From NCBI RefSeq assembly GCF_014641195.1, contig NZ_BMHQ01000003.1, positions 186,001 to 250,000 on the forward strand: a stretch of DNA of 64,000 bases. Reading direction: 5' to 3'. Below the pieces are notes generated by a model. The model did no database searches, was not told where the DNA came from, and worked only from the letters and a program-made list of their open reading frames with translations. Of this stretch, positions 17,523 through 26,595 are shown piece after piece. Numbering within the stretch: the first letter of the stretch is position 1; each line of letters opens with the position of its first letter. Made by a program: the position numbers and the translations under genes. Source of the stretch: Marinithermofilum abyssi. GTDB taxonomy: Bacteria; Bacillota; Bacilli; Thermoactinomycetales; DSM-45169.

Positions 17523-18378
17523 AACCATCCAGGAACTGCGCAAAGAGCTGCAACCGCATCGCAGCAACGCGATCGGTCTGGTACCGACGATGGGATATTT
17601 GCATGAAGGCCATCTGAGCCTCATCCGCCGGGCAAAACAGGAATGTAACACCGTAGTGGTGTCCATCTTTGTCAACCCGTTGCAATTTGGCCCCAATGAA
17701 GATTTTGAACGCTATCCCCGGGACCTGGAACGGGATGCCCAGTTGGCAGAAGAGGTGGGAGCCGATCTATTGTTTACCCCGTCTGCAGCCGAAATGTATC
17801 CACGCCCGATCCGAACCCGGGTCACGGTTGCCGGACTCACCGAACGTTTATGCGGGGCTTCGCGGCCGGGACACTTTGACGGGGTCACTACCGTGGTGTC
17901 CAAGCTGTTCCATATCGTGGAGCCGGACCGAGCATATTTTGGCCAAAAAGATGCCCAACAAGCCGCGGTGATCCAACAAATGGTGCAGGATCTCAACTTT
18001 CCGCTGGAAGTGATCGTCTGCCCGACTGTGCGCGAACCGGATGGATTAGCCCTCAGTTCCCGCAATGTGTATCTGTCGGAAGAAGAGCGGCGGCAAGCAA
18101 CGGTTCTGTTTCAAAGCCTACAGGAGGCAGAGAAGCGATGGAGGGATGGAGCCTTCTCGTCCGCGGCAGAAATGGAAGCCTTCATCCGGGATCGAATTGA
18201 AACGCAGCCTCTCGCGGTAATCGATTATGTTTCGGTTTTGCGATACCCTGCATTGGAGCTGCCAGAAGATCTTCACGGTCCCTTGATCGTCGCCGTTGCA
18301 GTATTTTTCGGGAAGACGCGTCTGATCGACAACGTTGTATTGCCCGGAAAGGAGGAAGCAGCATGTTTCGCACGATGA
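17509..18378 (+). CDS. panC: Pantothenate synthetase
   Basis: Joins pantoate and beta-alanine with ATP. 289 aa of the nucleotidyltransferase fold: [14 protein letters not shown] carries the HIGH-like motif, followed by [21 protein letters not shown] and the KMSKS-like SSRNVYL. ATG 17509 follows GGAGAGGAG within the panB 3' end, so the two are coupled. It overlaps panD by 16 bases in turn. Confidence 0.97.
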   Translation: MKIIETIQELRKELQPHRSNAIGLVPTMGYLHEGHLSLIRRAKQECNTVVVSIFVNPLQFGPNEDFERYPRDLERDAQLAEEVGADLLFTPSAAEMYPRPIRTRVTVAGLTERLCGASRPGHFDGVTTVVSKLFHIVEPDRAYFGQKDAQQAAVIQQMVQDLNFPLEVIVCPTVREPDGLALSSRNVYLSEEERRQATVLFQSLQEAEKRWRDGAFSSAAEMEAFIRDRIETQPLAVIDYVSVLRYPALELPEDLHGPLIVAVAVFFGKTRLIDNVVLPGKEEAACFAR

Positions 18379-18746
18379 TGAAGGGGAAGATTCACCGAGC
18401 CACGGTGACAGAAGCCAACCTTTACTATGTAGGCAGTGTGACGATTGACGAGGATATTTTGGATGCGGTAGACATATTGCCCAACGAGAAAGTGCAGATC
18501 GTCAACAACAATAACGGGGCCCGCTTGGAAACCTATGTGATTCCCGGTGAACGGGGAAGCGGCGTCATCTGCCTGAATGGAGCAGCGGCACGCCTGGTGC
18601 ATCCGGGGGATCAGGTGATTATCATTTCATATGCCATGATGAGTGATGAAGACGCCAGAAAGCACCGGCCCAAAGTGGCGATCATGGGAGAAGGCAACCG
18701 GATTGTGGAGATGTTGGGGGAAGAGGTACACGGAACGGTAAAGTGA
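18363..18746 (+). CDS. panD: Aspartate 1-decarboxylase proenzyme
   Basis: Pyruvoyl enzyme that makes beta-alanine from aspartate. 127 aa. The self-cleavage site is G24-S25 in YVGSVTID, where Ser becomes the pyruvoyl group; [13 protein letters not shown] and [14 protein letters not shown] are also typical. ATG 18363 with AAAGGAGGA upstream, overlapping panC. Third gene of the pantothenate operon, ended by the terminator after it. Confidence 0.97.
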   Translation: MFRTMMKGKIHRATVTEANLYYVGSVTIDEDILDAVDILPNEKVQIVNNNNGARLETYVIPGERGSGVICLNGAAARLVHPGDQVIIISYAMMSDEDARKHRPKVAIMGEGNRIVEMLGEEVHGTVK

Positions 18747-18754
18747 ATCGGACA

Positions 18755-18793
18755 GACAAAAGGGACTGGCTCTTTCAGCCGTCCCTTTTGTCA
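18755..18793 (+). terminator. Terminator after panBCD
   Basis: Eleven-base perfect arms GACAAAAGGGA and TCCCTTTTGTC flanking a smaller CTGGC.../...GCCG region. The T content is inside the right arm. Confidence 0.8.
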
Positions 18794-18896
18794 TGGTCTG
18801 GCCATCCTGCGGATCGACTTTTTCCTTCGCATGGTTTTCCGTACAGGGGAGATACTCCAAATGTATGGGGATTCTTTACCCAGGGGGGATTTGTTT

Positions 18897-20276
18897 ATGT
18901 TCCAGCAGTGGCTCCAACAAGTAAAAAATCAATTGAACCAAATTGAAGAGCAATATCCCCATTCATCGGAGGAGGACCGGAGTCATCTGCGCGAGGAGTT
19001 TCAACAATTGACCTCTGCCTGCGACGAGATTTTAAGCGCATGGTCCGAAGTTGAGGAAGCGATTGCCCGCATGCTCCATCACTTCCCCGATTTGGCGATG
19101 GAGGAGGAAGAGGTGGGGGAAGAGTTTTGGCTGGACAGCAGTCTGGTGCGGACATTCAGGGAAGGACAAGGGTATTATCAATTGATGATGTTCCGGGAAG
19201 CCAAGCCTTTCTTTCATCAAGTGGTGGAAGAAGAACCGGAGTTTTTGTTGGGTCGTGTATATCTTGCCCTGAGTCATTTTCAGGAAAAACAAATGGATGA
19301 TGCCCACCGTCACTTCCGTCTGGTGGCAGACACCGCTGAATCAGACTATTTTGTTGCTTTTGCCTATCACATGATGGGCTGTGTCAAGGTGATGATGGAG
19401 CAGGATGAACGGGCCATTCCGCATTTTGAAAAATCCCTGAGTCTGATTCCGGAGAACCCTGACGGATGGTTTAACTTGGGAGCGTGCCACTACCGGCTGA
19501 AGGATTATCACGAAGCGGTCCCCTTTTTTTATCGTTCACTGCTGTTAAATCCGGATGACTGGGAATCCATGTACTATCTTTCGTGTTGTTTTCAGCAAAC
19601 CAAACAATGGGAAAGTCTGGCCTACTGGCGGCAAGCGGTATATCAGAAGACGAACAGCCCGTCGATCATGGAGTGTATCGCTCATGATTGTGAAGACGCA
19701 GGGGATCCCGAGCAAGCGTTGCACTGGTATCGGAAATTGGCGGCGCGTGATCCCAAGCGGATTTCCGTCTATCACGGAATGGGTTGGAATTTGTGGGCGG
19801 CCGGAAAACGAGAAGAAGCGTATTTGTGGCTGAAAAAAGGACTGGCCCTGGATCCGAATCACCCTGATCTGCTGTTTGCATTTCTATGGTTTACTATGCA
19901 GGATGGACAGATGGACGAAGCAAAAAAGCTACTTAAAAAGATACCGACTACGTTGCTGAATCACCCGTTGTGGTGGGTGATTCAATCCAGACTGTCTGCC
20001 TTTCAAGGCGATTATTCCGGTGCAAAAGAGGCGGCACAACGTGTCATCCAGCATAGAGACAGCGGATTGGCCAGGTCATTGGGTCATTACCAGCTGGGAC
20101 GGGTCTTGCTGGAAATGGGAGAGTATGAACAAGCGCTGCAGCACTTCCGTGAAGCGCAGTCCTGTTGTCCCCAGTGGAAAGAACCTCTTTTTTATGAAGG
20201 GCTGTGCCATTTCTTCAAGGGGGAGCCCGACGTAACCCGCAAATGCTGGGAACAGATTCCGCTAAACCAAGATTGA
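18897..20276 (+). CDS. Tetratricopeptide repeat protein
   Basis: 459 aa made almost wholly of helix pairs. The N-terminal 100 residues are an acidic coiled region; from about residue 100 on there are around eight TPR-like units, clearest at IPHFEKSLSLIPENPDGWFNLG and the next unit with the PDDWESMYYLS motif. No enzyme motif or signal peptide, so a cytoplasmic scaffold role is likely. ATG 18897 is preferred because GGGGGG lies seven bases upstream; ATG 18861 is possible. ku starts 18 bases after the stop, which suggests co-transcription. Confidence 0.8.
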   Translation: MFQQWLQQVKNQLNQIEEQYPHSSEEDRSHLREEFQQLTSACDEILSAWSEVEEAIARMLHHFPDLAMEEEEVGEEFWLDSSLVRTFREGQGYYQLMMFREAKPFFHQVVEEEPEFLLGRVYLALSHFQEKQMDDAHRHFRLVADTAESDYFVAFAYHMMGCVKVMMEQDERAIPHFEKSLSLIPENPDGWFNLGACHYRLKDYHEAVPFFYRSLLLNPDDWESMYYLSCCFQQTKQWESLAYWRQAVYQKTNSPSIMECIAHDCEDAGDPEQALHWYRKLAARDPKRISVYHGMGWNLWAAGKREEAYLWLKKGLALDPNHPDLLFAFLWFTMQDGQMDEAKKLLKKIPTTLLNHPLWWVIQSRLSAFQGDYSGAKEAAQRVIQHRDSGLARSLGHYQLGRVLLEMGEYEQALQHFREAQSCCPQWKEPLFYEGLCHFFKGEPDVTRKCWEQIPLNQD

Positions 20277-20293
20277 GGAAAGGAGGGAGGCAC

Positions 20294-21094
20294 ATGCATA
20301 CCGTATGGAAAGGTTCGATCAGTTTCGGGCTGGTACACATCCCGGTGAAGATGTTTTCCGCGATCAAGGAAAAAAGTATCCAGTTTCGCCTGTTGCACAA
20401 GAAATGCAAAACCCCCGTTCAGTATACACGGACCTGTCCCTCCTGTGAGGAGAAGGTGTCTTGGGAAGAGATCGTCAAGGGATATGAATACAGCGAGGGA
20501 CGATATGTACTGATGGAAAAAGAGGAATTGGAATCGATTATGCCGGAAAACCGCAAAGCTATTGAGATTTTGGATTTTGTAGATTTAAAGGAGATTGATC
20601 CGATTTACTTCGACCGCACGTATTATTTGGGCCCCGGAGATCACGGCGACCGGCCGTATGCCTTGCTGCGGGAGGCCATGGAAGCCACCGGTAAGATTGG
20701 AGTTGCCCAGGTGACGATCCGCTCGAAACAAACCCTGGCCGTCGTCCGGGTTTATGACAACACCCTCGTATTGGAAACCATCTTCTATCCCGATGAGGTC
20801 AGGGATGCCGGACAAGTTCCCGATGTACCCGCTCAAACGGAGCTGCCCAAAAAGGAAGTGGAGATGGCAGAGCAACTGATTGAAAATCTGACCACCTCGT
20901 TTGATCCGGAAAAATACCAGGATGATTACCGGATTGCCGTGGAGAAAGCCATTGAAAAGAAAGCCGCCGGCGAAGAGATCGTGGAAGCACCGGAAGCGGA
21001 ACCGGAAAAAATCGTGGACTTGATGGATGCGTTGAAGGCCAGCTTGGAGCAGTCCAAAGCCAAAACAGGACGCAGGAAAAAAGCCGCCAAGTGA
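20294..21094 (+). CDS. ku: Ku DNA end-binding protein
   Basis: 266 aa bacterial Ku, a homodimeric ring that binds DNA ends and recruits LigD for non-homologous end joining. Family signs: N-terminal WKGSISFGLVHIPVKMFSA, the TCPSCEEKVSWEEIVKGYEY stretch with two cysteines, PIYFDRTYYLGP and KAYALLREAM-type region, and a basic C-terminal tail GRRKKAAK for DNA contact. ATG 20294 follows AAAGGAGGGAGG. In spore formers this system repairs breaks on spore exit, usually under forespore control; no sigma-G promoter was verified here. Confidence 0.96.
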   Translation: MHTVWKGSISFGLVHIPVKMFSAIKEKSIQFRLLHKKCKTPVQYTRTCPSCEEKVSWEEIVKGYEYSEGRYVLMEKEELESIMPENRKAIEILDFVDLKEIDPIYFDRTYYLGPGDHGDRPYALLREAMEATGKIGVAQVTIRSKQTLAVVRVYDNTLVLETIFYPDEVRDAGQVPDVPAQTELPKKEVEMAEQLIENLTTSFDPEKYQDDYRIAVEKAIEKKAAGEEIVEAPEAEPEKIVDLMDALKASLEQSKAKTGRRKKAAK

Positions 21095-21106
21095 TTCATT
21101 GGCGGT

Positions 21107-21430
21107 TTATTTGTTTCCGTCTTCCCAATAACGCAAGTTAGCGGTTTGATCCGTCGGTTCTTTTTTGAGGAGTTTTCCATTCAGGTCTGTCAAAACCCGG
21201 TATTCCCGGTAATGTTCCACCCGCCATTTTCCTTTCTGTGTAACGCTCTCCGGCTCCATTCGATATTCTTCCCGCAGCTGGGGCTTGATCGGCTTGGTCT
21301 GCGCAGGGACAGCTTCGGGCAATGGAATACGGTCCCGAACCCAGATCATGCCGACTAACATCATGTTTACACAAACGACAACTGCTAGTACAGTAGACAT
21401 CCAGCCTTTCTGCTCAAAAATCCTCCACAT
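21107..21430 (-). CDS. Small membrane-anchored protein, unknown
   Basis: 107 aa. A single membrane helix (about residues 11-31, VLAVVVCVNMMLVGMIWV) followed by a charged outside domain with REYRVLTDLNGKLLK. No family recognised. ATG 21430 is preceded on the minus strand by GGAGGAGCAAGCC, a good ribosome site. It is convergent with ku, leaving only 12 bases between the stops, and divergent from the DUF962 gene. Confidence 0.65.
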   Translation of the reverse strand: MWRIFEQKGWMSTVLAVVVCVNMMLVGMIWVRDRIPLPEAVPAQTKPIKPQLREEYRMEPESVTQKGKWRVEHYREYRVLTDLNGKLLKKEPTDQTANLRYWEDGNK

Positions 21431-21549
21431 GGCTTGCTCCTCCCTGAGTCTCTTTGTACAAGTGTATGGAGTGGATGAAGGGAATACGACAGAGAGAATG
21501 AAATAATGGGGACGGAATCGAAATAGGCTAAAGTAAGGAGGAGTTTACC

Positions 21550-21849
21550 ATGAGTTTTCGGAATTTACTGGAAAAGTATCAGGAGGATCATCAACATCCG
21601 ATCAACAAATTGACCCACGCTTTAGGCATTCCGATGATTGTCGTTTCGCTACCCTGGTTTTTCTTTGATTGGAAAACGGCCTTGTTCTTGTTTGTATTGG
21701 GATGGGTGTTTCAGTTTGTCGGTCATATGTTTGAGGGAAAAAAACCCTCTTTTTTATCCAATCCCCTCTTTCTGATTATAGGTCCGTGGTGGCTGATTAA
21801 ACGGGTGCTGGGAATGGATAAGCGAGAGAGTACAACGATGAAAAAGTAA
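21550..21849 (+). CDS. DUF962 / Mpo1-like membrane protein
   Basis: 99 aa small membrane protein of the Mpo1/DUF962 family (yeast Mpo1 is a 2-hydroxy fatty acid dioxygenase; the role in bacteria is unproven). Motifs: YQEDHQHPINKLTHALGIP near the start and FVGHMFEGKKPSFLSNPLF, with the conserved His residues that bind iron in the yeast enzyme. Two to three helices. ATG 21550 has TAAGGAGGAG upstream. It is followed by a terminator. Confidence 0.88.
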   Translation: MSFRNLLEKYQEDHQHPINKLTHALGIPMIVVSLPWFFFDWKTALFLFVLGWVFQFVGHMFEGKKPSFLSNPLFLIIGPWWLIKRVLGMDKRESTTMKK

Positions 21850-21865
21850 TTGCGAAGAAATCCCG

Positions 21866-21896
21866 TCTCCTTCCGAAAGGGAAGGAGGTTTTTTTG
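21866..21896 (+). terminator. Terminator after the DUF962 gene
   Basis: Arms CTCCTTCC and GGAAGGAG around a short GAAAG loop, followed by seven T. Confidence 0.85.
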
Positions 21897-21952
21897 TTGG
21901 GATTTCGAGGGGCGGGCATGATAAAAAAGAGGTCACTCTGGAGGTGTACCGT

Positions 21953-22858
21953 ATGGAAGCGACTCCTGTCAAGCCGATGGAACCTGTCTTAGCTCATGAA
22001 ATCGACGACTCACCCGAGCGATTGTATCAGGTAAAGTGGGACGGAGTACGCCTTCTGGCTTGCAAAAACGGGGAGCAGGTACGATTGTTCAACCGGAAAG
22101 GGAGAGAGAAAACAGCAACGTATCCGGAACTGGTATCTGTGGTTAAAACGCTTCCCGTACAATCTGTCGTGTTGGATGGAGAAGTGATCGCCATCCGGGA
22201 AGGAAAGCCGGATTTTTTCCATGTGATGAAACGAGACTCGGTCTCTCGCGCCGGCAAGGTCCTAGCCGCTTTCATCCCCGTTCACTATATGGTATTTGAT
22301 CTCCTTTTCATGGATGGCCATTGGGTGTTGGACGAGCCGTTGACGCAACGGATCGACCGGTTATCCCCTCTCTTTACCGATCGGACGTCTGACACGATAC
22401 AACTGTGTGACAGTGTGGAGGACGGTTACGCTTTATGGGAAGCAACCAGGAAAAAAGGGTGGGAAGGGATCGTCTCTAAAGAGAAGAAAGGTCTTTATTA
22501 TGTAGGACGCAAACATCCTACTTGGCAAAAAATCAAGCATTTCCGCCACCTTACTGCCCGGGTGGCAGGGGTGACTTTCCGGGGGAAATGGGTAAATGCG
22601 CTGTTGCTGGCAGTGGAAGATGCCGGCCAGTGGATTTACATCGGGCGGGCGGGGTCCGGGCTGAATGACCGGGAACGAGAGTTAATTACTCGATGGGTGC
22701 CTCAAGTAAGAAAGATCAAACCTTCCGTGATCAACCCCCCTTTACTGAAAGGGGTTACTTGGGTGGAGCCGATTTTGCCTGTGAAGGTGCAGTATCTGGA
22801 GTGGACACCGGATGCCACCTTGCGTTCCCCTTCCATTCGCGGATTCGAGTTGCCATAA
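21953..22858 (+). CDS. ligD: ATP-dependent DNA ligase (stand-alone LigD ligase domain)
   Basis: 301 aa, only the nucleotidyltransferase and OB domains of LigD. Catalytic lysine K28 in motif I (VKWDGVR), motif III-like HYMVFDLLFMDG, motif IV WEGIVSKEKKG and motif V KIKHFR-type region, then an OB fold. It seals DNA ends bound by Ku. B. subtilis LigD carries ligase and polymerase in one chain; here they are separate genes. ATG 21953 is chosen for GGAGG at 21940-21944; GTG 21944 overlaps it. Confidence 0.93.
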   Translation: MEATPVKPMEPVLAHEIDDSPERLYQVKWDGVRLLACKNGEQVRLFNRKGREKTATYPELVSVVKTLPVQSVVLDGEVIAIREGKPDFFHVMKRDSVSRAGKVLAAFIPVHYMVFDLLFMDGHWVLDEPLTQRIDRLSPLFTDRTSDTIQLCDSVEDGYALWEATRKKGWEGIVSKEKKGLYYVGRKHPTWQKIKHFRHLTARVAGVTFRGKWVNALLLAVEDAGQWIYIGRAGSGLNDRERELITRWVPQVRKIKPSVINPPLLKGVTWVEPILPVKVQYLEWTPDATLRSPSIRGFELP

Positions 22859-22890
22859 AATGAAAAAGTCCGGCAGAGCCGGACAGGACC

Positions 22891-23139
22891 TTACCACCAG
22901 AAGGGACCAAAAAACGGAGGTCCAAAGAAGGGGAAAATCGGGAAGAAGGGGGGAAAGAATGGGGGAAAGAATATATTGGTCTGGGCGTCTAGCTCTCCAT
23001 ATTCGGTTTCGGGCTCAAAGCTGGTTTGCAGCGGTGCCCCTTCATACGAGTAGTAAGGGGTATAGCCGTAATCGGCATAAGGCAATTCCATTTCTTGCGG
23101 CAGGTTCTGCGGTTGTGAACTCTGTTCTTGGTTGCTCAT
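22891..23139 (-). CDS. Small aromatic/proline-rich protein between the two ligD genes
   Basis: 82 aa. N-terminal part is Gln/Glu/Pro-rich, then a tyrosine-rich segment (YADYGYTPYYSYEG), an acidic linker, and a C-terminal tail built only of Phe, Pro, Gly, Ile and Trp (FFPPFFPPFFPIF and so on). No signal peptide and no enzyme motif. Such composition is seen in small spore coat or crust proteins, but no family is recognised. The start at 23139 has AGGAGGGA seven bases upstream on the minus strand. It lies antisense to the ligase-polymerase gene order. Confidence 0.7.
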   Translation of the reverse strand: MSNQEQSSQPQNLPQEMELPYADYGYTPYYSYEGAPLQTSFEPETEYGELDAQTNIFFPPFFPPFFPIFPFFGPPFFGPFWW

Positions 23140-23246
23140 CGACAGTTCCCTCCTATTGGGTAATTCGTCTACATTTTCAATGTATGTATCGACTGGTATC
23201 AGTGTCATTTGTCCCAGTTATTTTTTGAAAAATGAAGGTGGATCGA

Positions 23247-24146
23247 TTGAACAAACGACGGGTATTGGTGGAAGGAAGGGAAATTCTGATTTCCAATCCA
23301 GACAAAATTTTATATCCCGATGTACCCTTGACGAAATGGGATTGGATTTTGCATATGACGCGGTTAGCCCCTTATATCCTGCCGTATTGCCGCAATCGGT
23401 ATCTTACGACGATTCGTTATCCCGATGGAGTAAACGGCAAGTTCTTTTACCAAAAAAATATTCCGGAACATGCTCCGGATTGGATCCCTACAGCGAAAAA
23501 CGGGGATATTGTTTACATACTGTTGAACGATGTACCGACACTGGTGTATCTGGCAAACTTGGCGTGTCTGGAATTCCATGTGTCCTTTGATCGAGCAGAT
23601 AATCCCGGCTGTCCAACAGAACTTGTCTTTGATTTGGACCCTTCTGTTGAAGGATTTGACGCAGTGATGGAAGTGGCGTTGTGGACCAAAGAGGTATTGG
23701 ATCAAATGGGGCTTACCAGTGTGGTCAAAACCTCGGGAGCAACGGGGCTGCAAATCTATGTCCCGATTTCTCCCCAATACAGCTTTGAGGAAACCCGGAT
23801 GATCAATCGCTTTATCGCCCGTTATCTGGCCGAAAAACATCCCCGTCGGATCACGCTGGAGCGGAGTGTAAAACAGCGGGGAGATAAAGTTTATTTCGAT
23901 TATCTGCAGCATTGGCGGGGGAAATCCTTAACCGCCCCCTATTCGACACGCGCCCGGGCTCATGCTACAGTGTCCACCCCTTTGCAATGGGAAGAGCTTC
24001 GGCCGGGTTTACAGCCGGAACAATTCACCTTGGAGACGATCCATTCCCGGTTGGAACAATGGGGAGACTTGTTCGCCCCTGTTTCCCGACCGAACACCCG
24101 TCACTCGCTGAAGGAAATTCTCCGGTTTGTTCGTCAACAGGGGTGA
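23247..24146 (+). CDS. ligD2: LigD polymerase/primase domain protein (stand-alone)
   Basis: 299 aa archaeo-eukaryotic primase fold as in the LigD polymerase module, which fills gaps and adds nucleotides at broken ends. Signs: ISNPDKILYPD, RYPDGVNGKFFYQKN, the catalytic pair in ELVFDLDP, KTSGATGLQIYVP and RHTH-like basic patch near the end, plus FDYLQHWRGKSLTAPYS. TTG 23247 is preferred, with AAGGTGG at 23236-23242 just before it; ATG 23232 has no ribosome site. Gene name is a working label only. Confidence 0.92.
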   Translation: MNKRRVLVEGREILISNPDKILYPDVPLTKWDWILHMTRLAPYILPYCRNRYLTTIRYPDGVNGKFFYQKNIPEHAPDWIPTAKNGDIVYILLNDVPTLVYLANLACLEFHVSFDRADNPGCPTELVFDLDPSVEGFDAVMEVALWTKEVLDQMGLTSVVKTSGATGLQIYVPISPQYSFEETRMINRFIARYLAEKHPRRITLERSVKQRGDKVYFDYLQHWRGKSLTAPYSTRARAHATVSTPLQWEELRPGLQPEQFTLETIHSRLEQWGDLFAPVSRPNTRHSLKEILRFVRQQG

Positions 24147-24216
24147 GTCCCCTTGTCACGCGCAGTGGTTTGAGATATCTTGGACTGTGACTGATGCGAG
24201 AGGAGAGAGATGCAGA

Positions 24217-25509
24217 GTGAAACGGCTGTTTACAAACGCTTCCATCTTGACGATGACCTCGCGGGAGGTTTTAAGGAATCAATCGATGGCTGTAGAAGGA
24301 GATCGGATTACATATATTGGGGACCAACCGCCCCGGGCAGCAGAGTATGATGAAGTGATCGACATGAGCGGAAAGTTGTTGATGCCCGGGTGGGTGAATA
24401 CCCATGGTCACGCCGCAATGACGCTTTTGCGGGGATATGCGGATGATCTGCCGCTGCAAACCTGGTTGGAAGAAAAAATGTGGCCGATGGAAGCTCGCTT
24501 TGGCGATGAGCAGGTGTATTGGGGCACCGCCTTGGCCGTACTGGAGATGATCAAAGGGGGGACGACTTGTTTTGCCGATATGTACGACCACATGGATCAA
24601 GTGGCCAAAGTGGTGAAGGAATCCGGGATTCGGGCACGGCTCTGCCGTGGTTCGATCGGTTTGGGTTCAGAAGAGGAACAGCAGGCCAAATGGGAGGAAT
24701 CCGTCCGTTTCGCCAAGGACTGGCACCGGCAAGCGGACGGCCGCATTACAACCATGATGGCCCCCCATGCCCCGTATACCTGCCCGCCCGCATATATTGA
24801 ACGATTTGTGGCCAGCGCCAAAGAGCTGGATCTCCCCATTCATACCCACATGTCGGAAACTCAAAAAGAAGTGGATTGGAACGTAAAGGAGTACGGGGTC
24901 CGTCCCGTGGAGCACCTTCGCCGTCTCGGCGTGTTTGATCTGCCTTGCTTGGTGGCGCATGCGGTTCATTTAACGGATGAAGAATTGGACATTCTGGCGG
25001 AGTACGATGTGAAAATTTCCCACAATCCCGGCAGCAATCTAAAGTTGGGAAGCGGCATCGCCCGCGTACCGGAGATGCTCCAAAAAGGCATTCGCCCTTC
25101 CCTCGGGACTGATGGAGCGGCCAGCAACAATAATCTGGATATGCTGGAAGAAGTCCAATTGGCAGCGCTTATTCATAAAGGGGCTTCCCGCAACCCGGAA
25201 GCAGTGCCTGCTTTTACGGCATTGCAGATGGGGACGGTATTCGGAGCCGAAGCCCTTTTCTTGGAAAAGGAAATCGGCACCTTAGAACCGGGGAAAAAAG
25301 CGGATTTCATCACTGTGGATCTCTCGGGTCCTCATATGCAGCCTCAACATGACCTCGTTTCATTGTTGGCGTATTCCGCCAGCCGGGATGATGTGCAGGA
25401 TGTGTATGTAAATGGCGACCCGGTGATGCGTAACCGTGAGTGTCTGACTTTGGATGAAGAGAAGATTCGTTATCAGGCGCAAGTGGTTTTTGATCAGATT
25501 CGAGGGTAA
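24217..25509 (+). CDS. mtaD: Amidohydrolase, 5-methylthioadenosine/S-adenosylhomocysteine deaminase family
   Basis: 430 aa metal-dependent amidohydrolase of the TrzN/SsnA/MtaD group; most likely deaminates S-adenosylhomocysteine or methylthioadenosine. Metal ligands: NTHGH with H63 and H65, THMSET, LVAHAVHL and GTDGAASNNNLDM; the HNPGSNLKLGSGI stretch is typical of the MtaD branch. GTG 24217 lies about eight bases after GAGGAGAGA. It follows the polymerase gene by 70 bases, but a functional tie to end joining is not implied. Confidence 0.87.
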   Translation: MKRLFTNASILTMTSREVLRNQSMAVEGDRITYIGDQPPRAAEYDEVIDMSGKLLMPGWVNTHGHAAMTLLRGYADDLPLQTWLEEKMWPMEARFGDEQVYWGTALAVLEMIKGGTTCFADMYDHMDQVAKVVKESGIRARLCRGSIGLGSEEEQQAKWEESVRFAKDWHRQADGRITTMMAPHAPYTCPPAYIERFVASAKELDLPIHTHMSETQKEVDWNVKEYGVRPVEHLRRLGVFDLPCLVAHAVHLTDEELDILAEYDVKISHNPGSNLKLGSGIARVPEMLQKGIRPSLGTDGAASNNNLDMLEEVQLAALIHKGASRNPEAVPAFTALQMGTVFGAEALFLEKEIGTLEPGKKADFITVDLSGPHMQPQHDLVSLLAYSASRDDVQDVYVNGDPVMRNRECLTLDEEKIRYQAQVVFDQIRG

Positions 25510-25592
25510 CGGAAAAAGAAAGCCTGCCGTATTGGCAGGGAAAGTTTGGTAGGGGGTATAGGCAGGAAAATTTCAGTCAAAATAAAAATGAG

Positions 25593-25793
25593 CTAGACTT
25601 TCATATCAATATGCAGTTGAAAACGAAGAGGTATTTCTTCTGCGGCTTCCCGCGCGTTCCAGCCCCGGTTACGCGTTGACAGGGTCATCCAGGTTTCGGT
25701 CTGAACAGCGGCTTGTATCCGTTTCAGTTCTTCCTCGGAGAAATGCCTGAGCAGCATATCACTGAGGTCCGGGGAGGGAAAGGAAGCATCCAT
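25593..25793 (-). CDS. Small conserved-looking protein, unknown
   Basis: 66 aa, soluble, starts MDASFPSPDLSDMLLRHFSEEELKRIQ and continues with an all-helical first half and a basic-aromatic second half (TLSTRNRGWNAREAAEE). No family recognised. The start at 25793 is set by AGGAGGTGA seven bases upstream on the minus strand, an unusually strong site, which is the main reason for calling it. It is convergent with the amidohydrolase gene. Confidence 0.55.
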   Translation of the reverse strand: MDASFPSPDLSDMLLRHFSEEELKRIQAAVQTETWMTLSTRNRGWNAREAAEEIPLRFQLHIDMKV

Positions 25794-25861
25794 CGATACA
25801 TCACCTCCTGTGTAGGCATTAGTATCACCCCCGTAAAAGGTGATATGTCTTACACATTTTA

Positions 25862-26350
25862 AGTCATATTCCAATGAATAAACCCCAAAACTACAGGGGT
25901 TCGCGGTTCCGTGCCGCCCTGATTGCAAACCGATTGCAAACATGCGACGAAAGTCATTTCACAACGAGACGATCTAGGGCGGCTACGGCTTCTTTTTGCA
26001 TTGTCGGGATGACGTGGGAATAAATGTCCAACGTCATGGAAACCGTTGAATGTCCCAACCGCAGATACAATTTTAGGGTGTATTCTGAGTAATATGGTTG
26101 CGTGAGTATGTCGGATATCATGCAACCGGATAGGCGGTAAACCTGCCTTTTCAGTAGCGCGAAGAAAGGCATAGTATACAGTGATATCCGGTACTTCATT
26201 GTGGACAATGCCCCGCCAACGTTTTGTTGAGGCGCTGGCCCCTTCCAAGGCGTAGGATTCATAACCGTGGGCTGCGCTGGAACCTGCCGCTTTATTGTGC
26301 ATGGAACCGTCCTTTTGGGTAATGACAGCTTCTTGCGTGTTCTTGCCAAA
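25862..26350 (-). pseudogene. Phage-type tyrosine integrase, degraded C-terminal part
   Basis: Pieces of one integrase lie in two minus-strand frames. From upstream: a fragment with VITQKDGSM (26329-26300), then about 110 bases of unrelated sequence, then TVYYAFLRATEKAGLPPIRLHDIRHTHATILL (with the HxxR box), and after a frame change near 26090 LRLGHSTVSMTLDIYSHV with the second His and the nucleophile Tyr. The N-terminal half is missing. Clear debris of a prophage or integrative element. Confidence 0.8.
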
Positions 26351-26557
26351 GCATACGCTAGGGGGCTGGCTAAGGCTTTTGGATTTAAACAGAAGAAAGT
26401 CGAACCGAAACCCGAACTGAAACAGGAGCCGGATGGGGACGGCGTGTTCTACCGCGTGGTAACAGGTTCCTTTGAGAATAAGAAAAACGCGGAAGAACGC
26501 ATGGAAGAGTTGAAGAAAAAAGGCTTTGACTCTTTCATTGATGTTTATAAGAAGTAA
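26330..26557 (+). pseudogene. SPOR-domain C-terminus of a phage-type amidase, 5' truncated
   Basis: Frame encodes VLAKAYARGLAKAFGFKQ, a Pro/Glu/Lys linker, and a SPOR-like peptidoglycan-binding domain (VFYRVVTGSFENKKNAEERM). This is how phage or Bacillus N-acetylmuramoyl-L-alanine amidases end; the catalytic part is missing and no start is visible. It abuts the integrase remnant on the other strand, so both probably come from the same decayed prophage. Confidence 0.65.
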
Positions 26558-26558
26558 A

Positions 26559-26582
26559 GCCGGGAGAGCCCGGCTTTTTTCA
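26559..26582 (+). terminator. Terminator after the amidase remnant
   Basis: AGCCGGG and CCCGGCT arms with AGAG loop, followed by six T. Works for the plus strand; it also lies just past the 3' end of uvsE on the minus strand. Confidence 0.85.
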
Positions 26583-26595
26583 TTCTCCGATTTAT

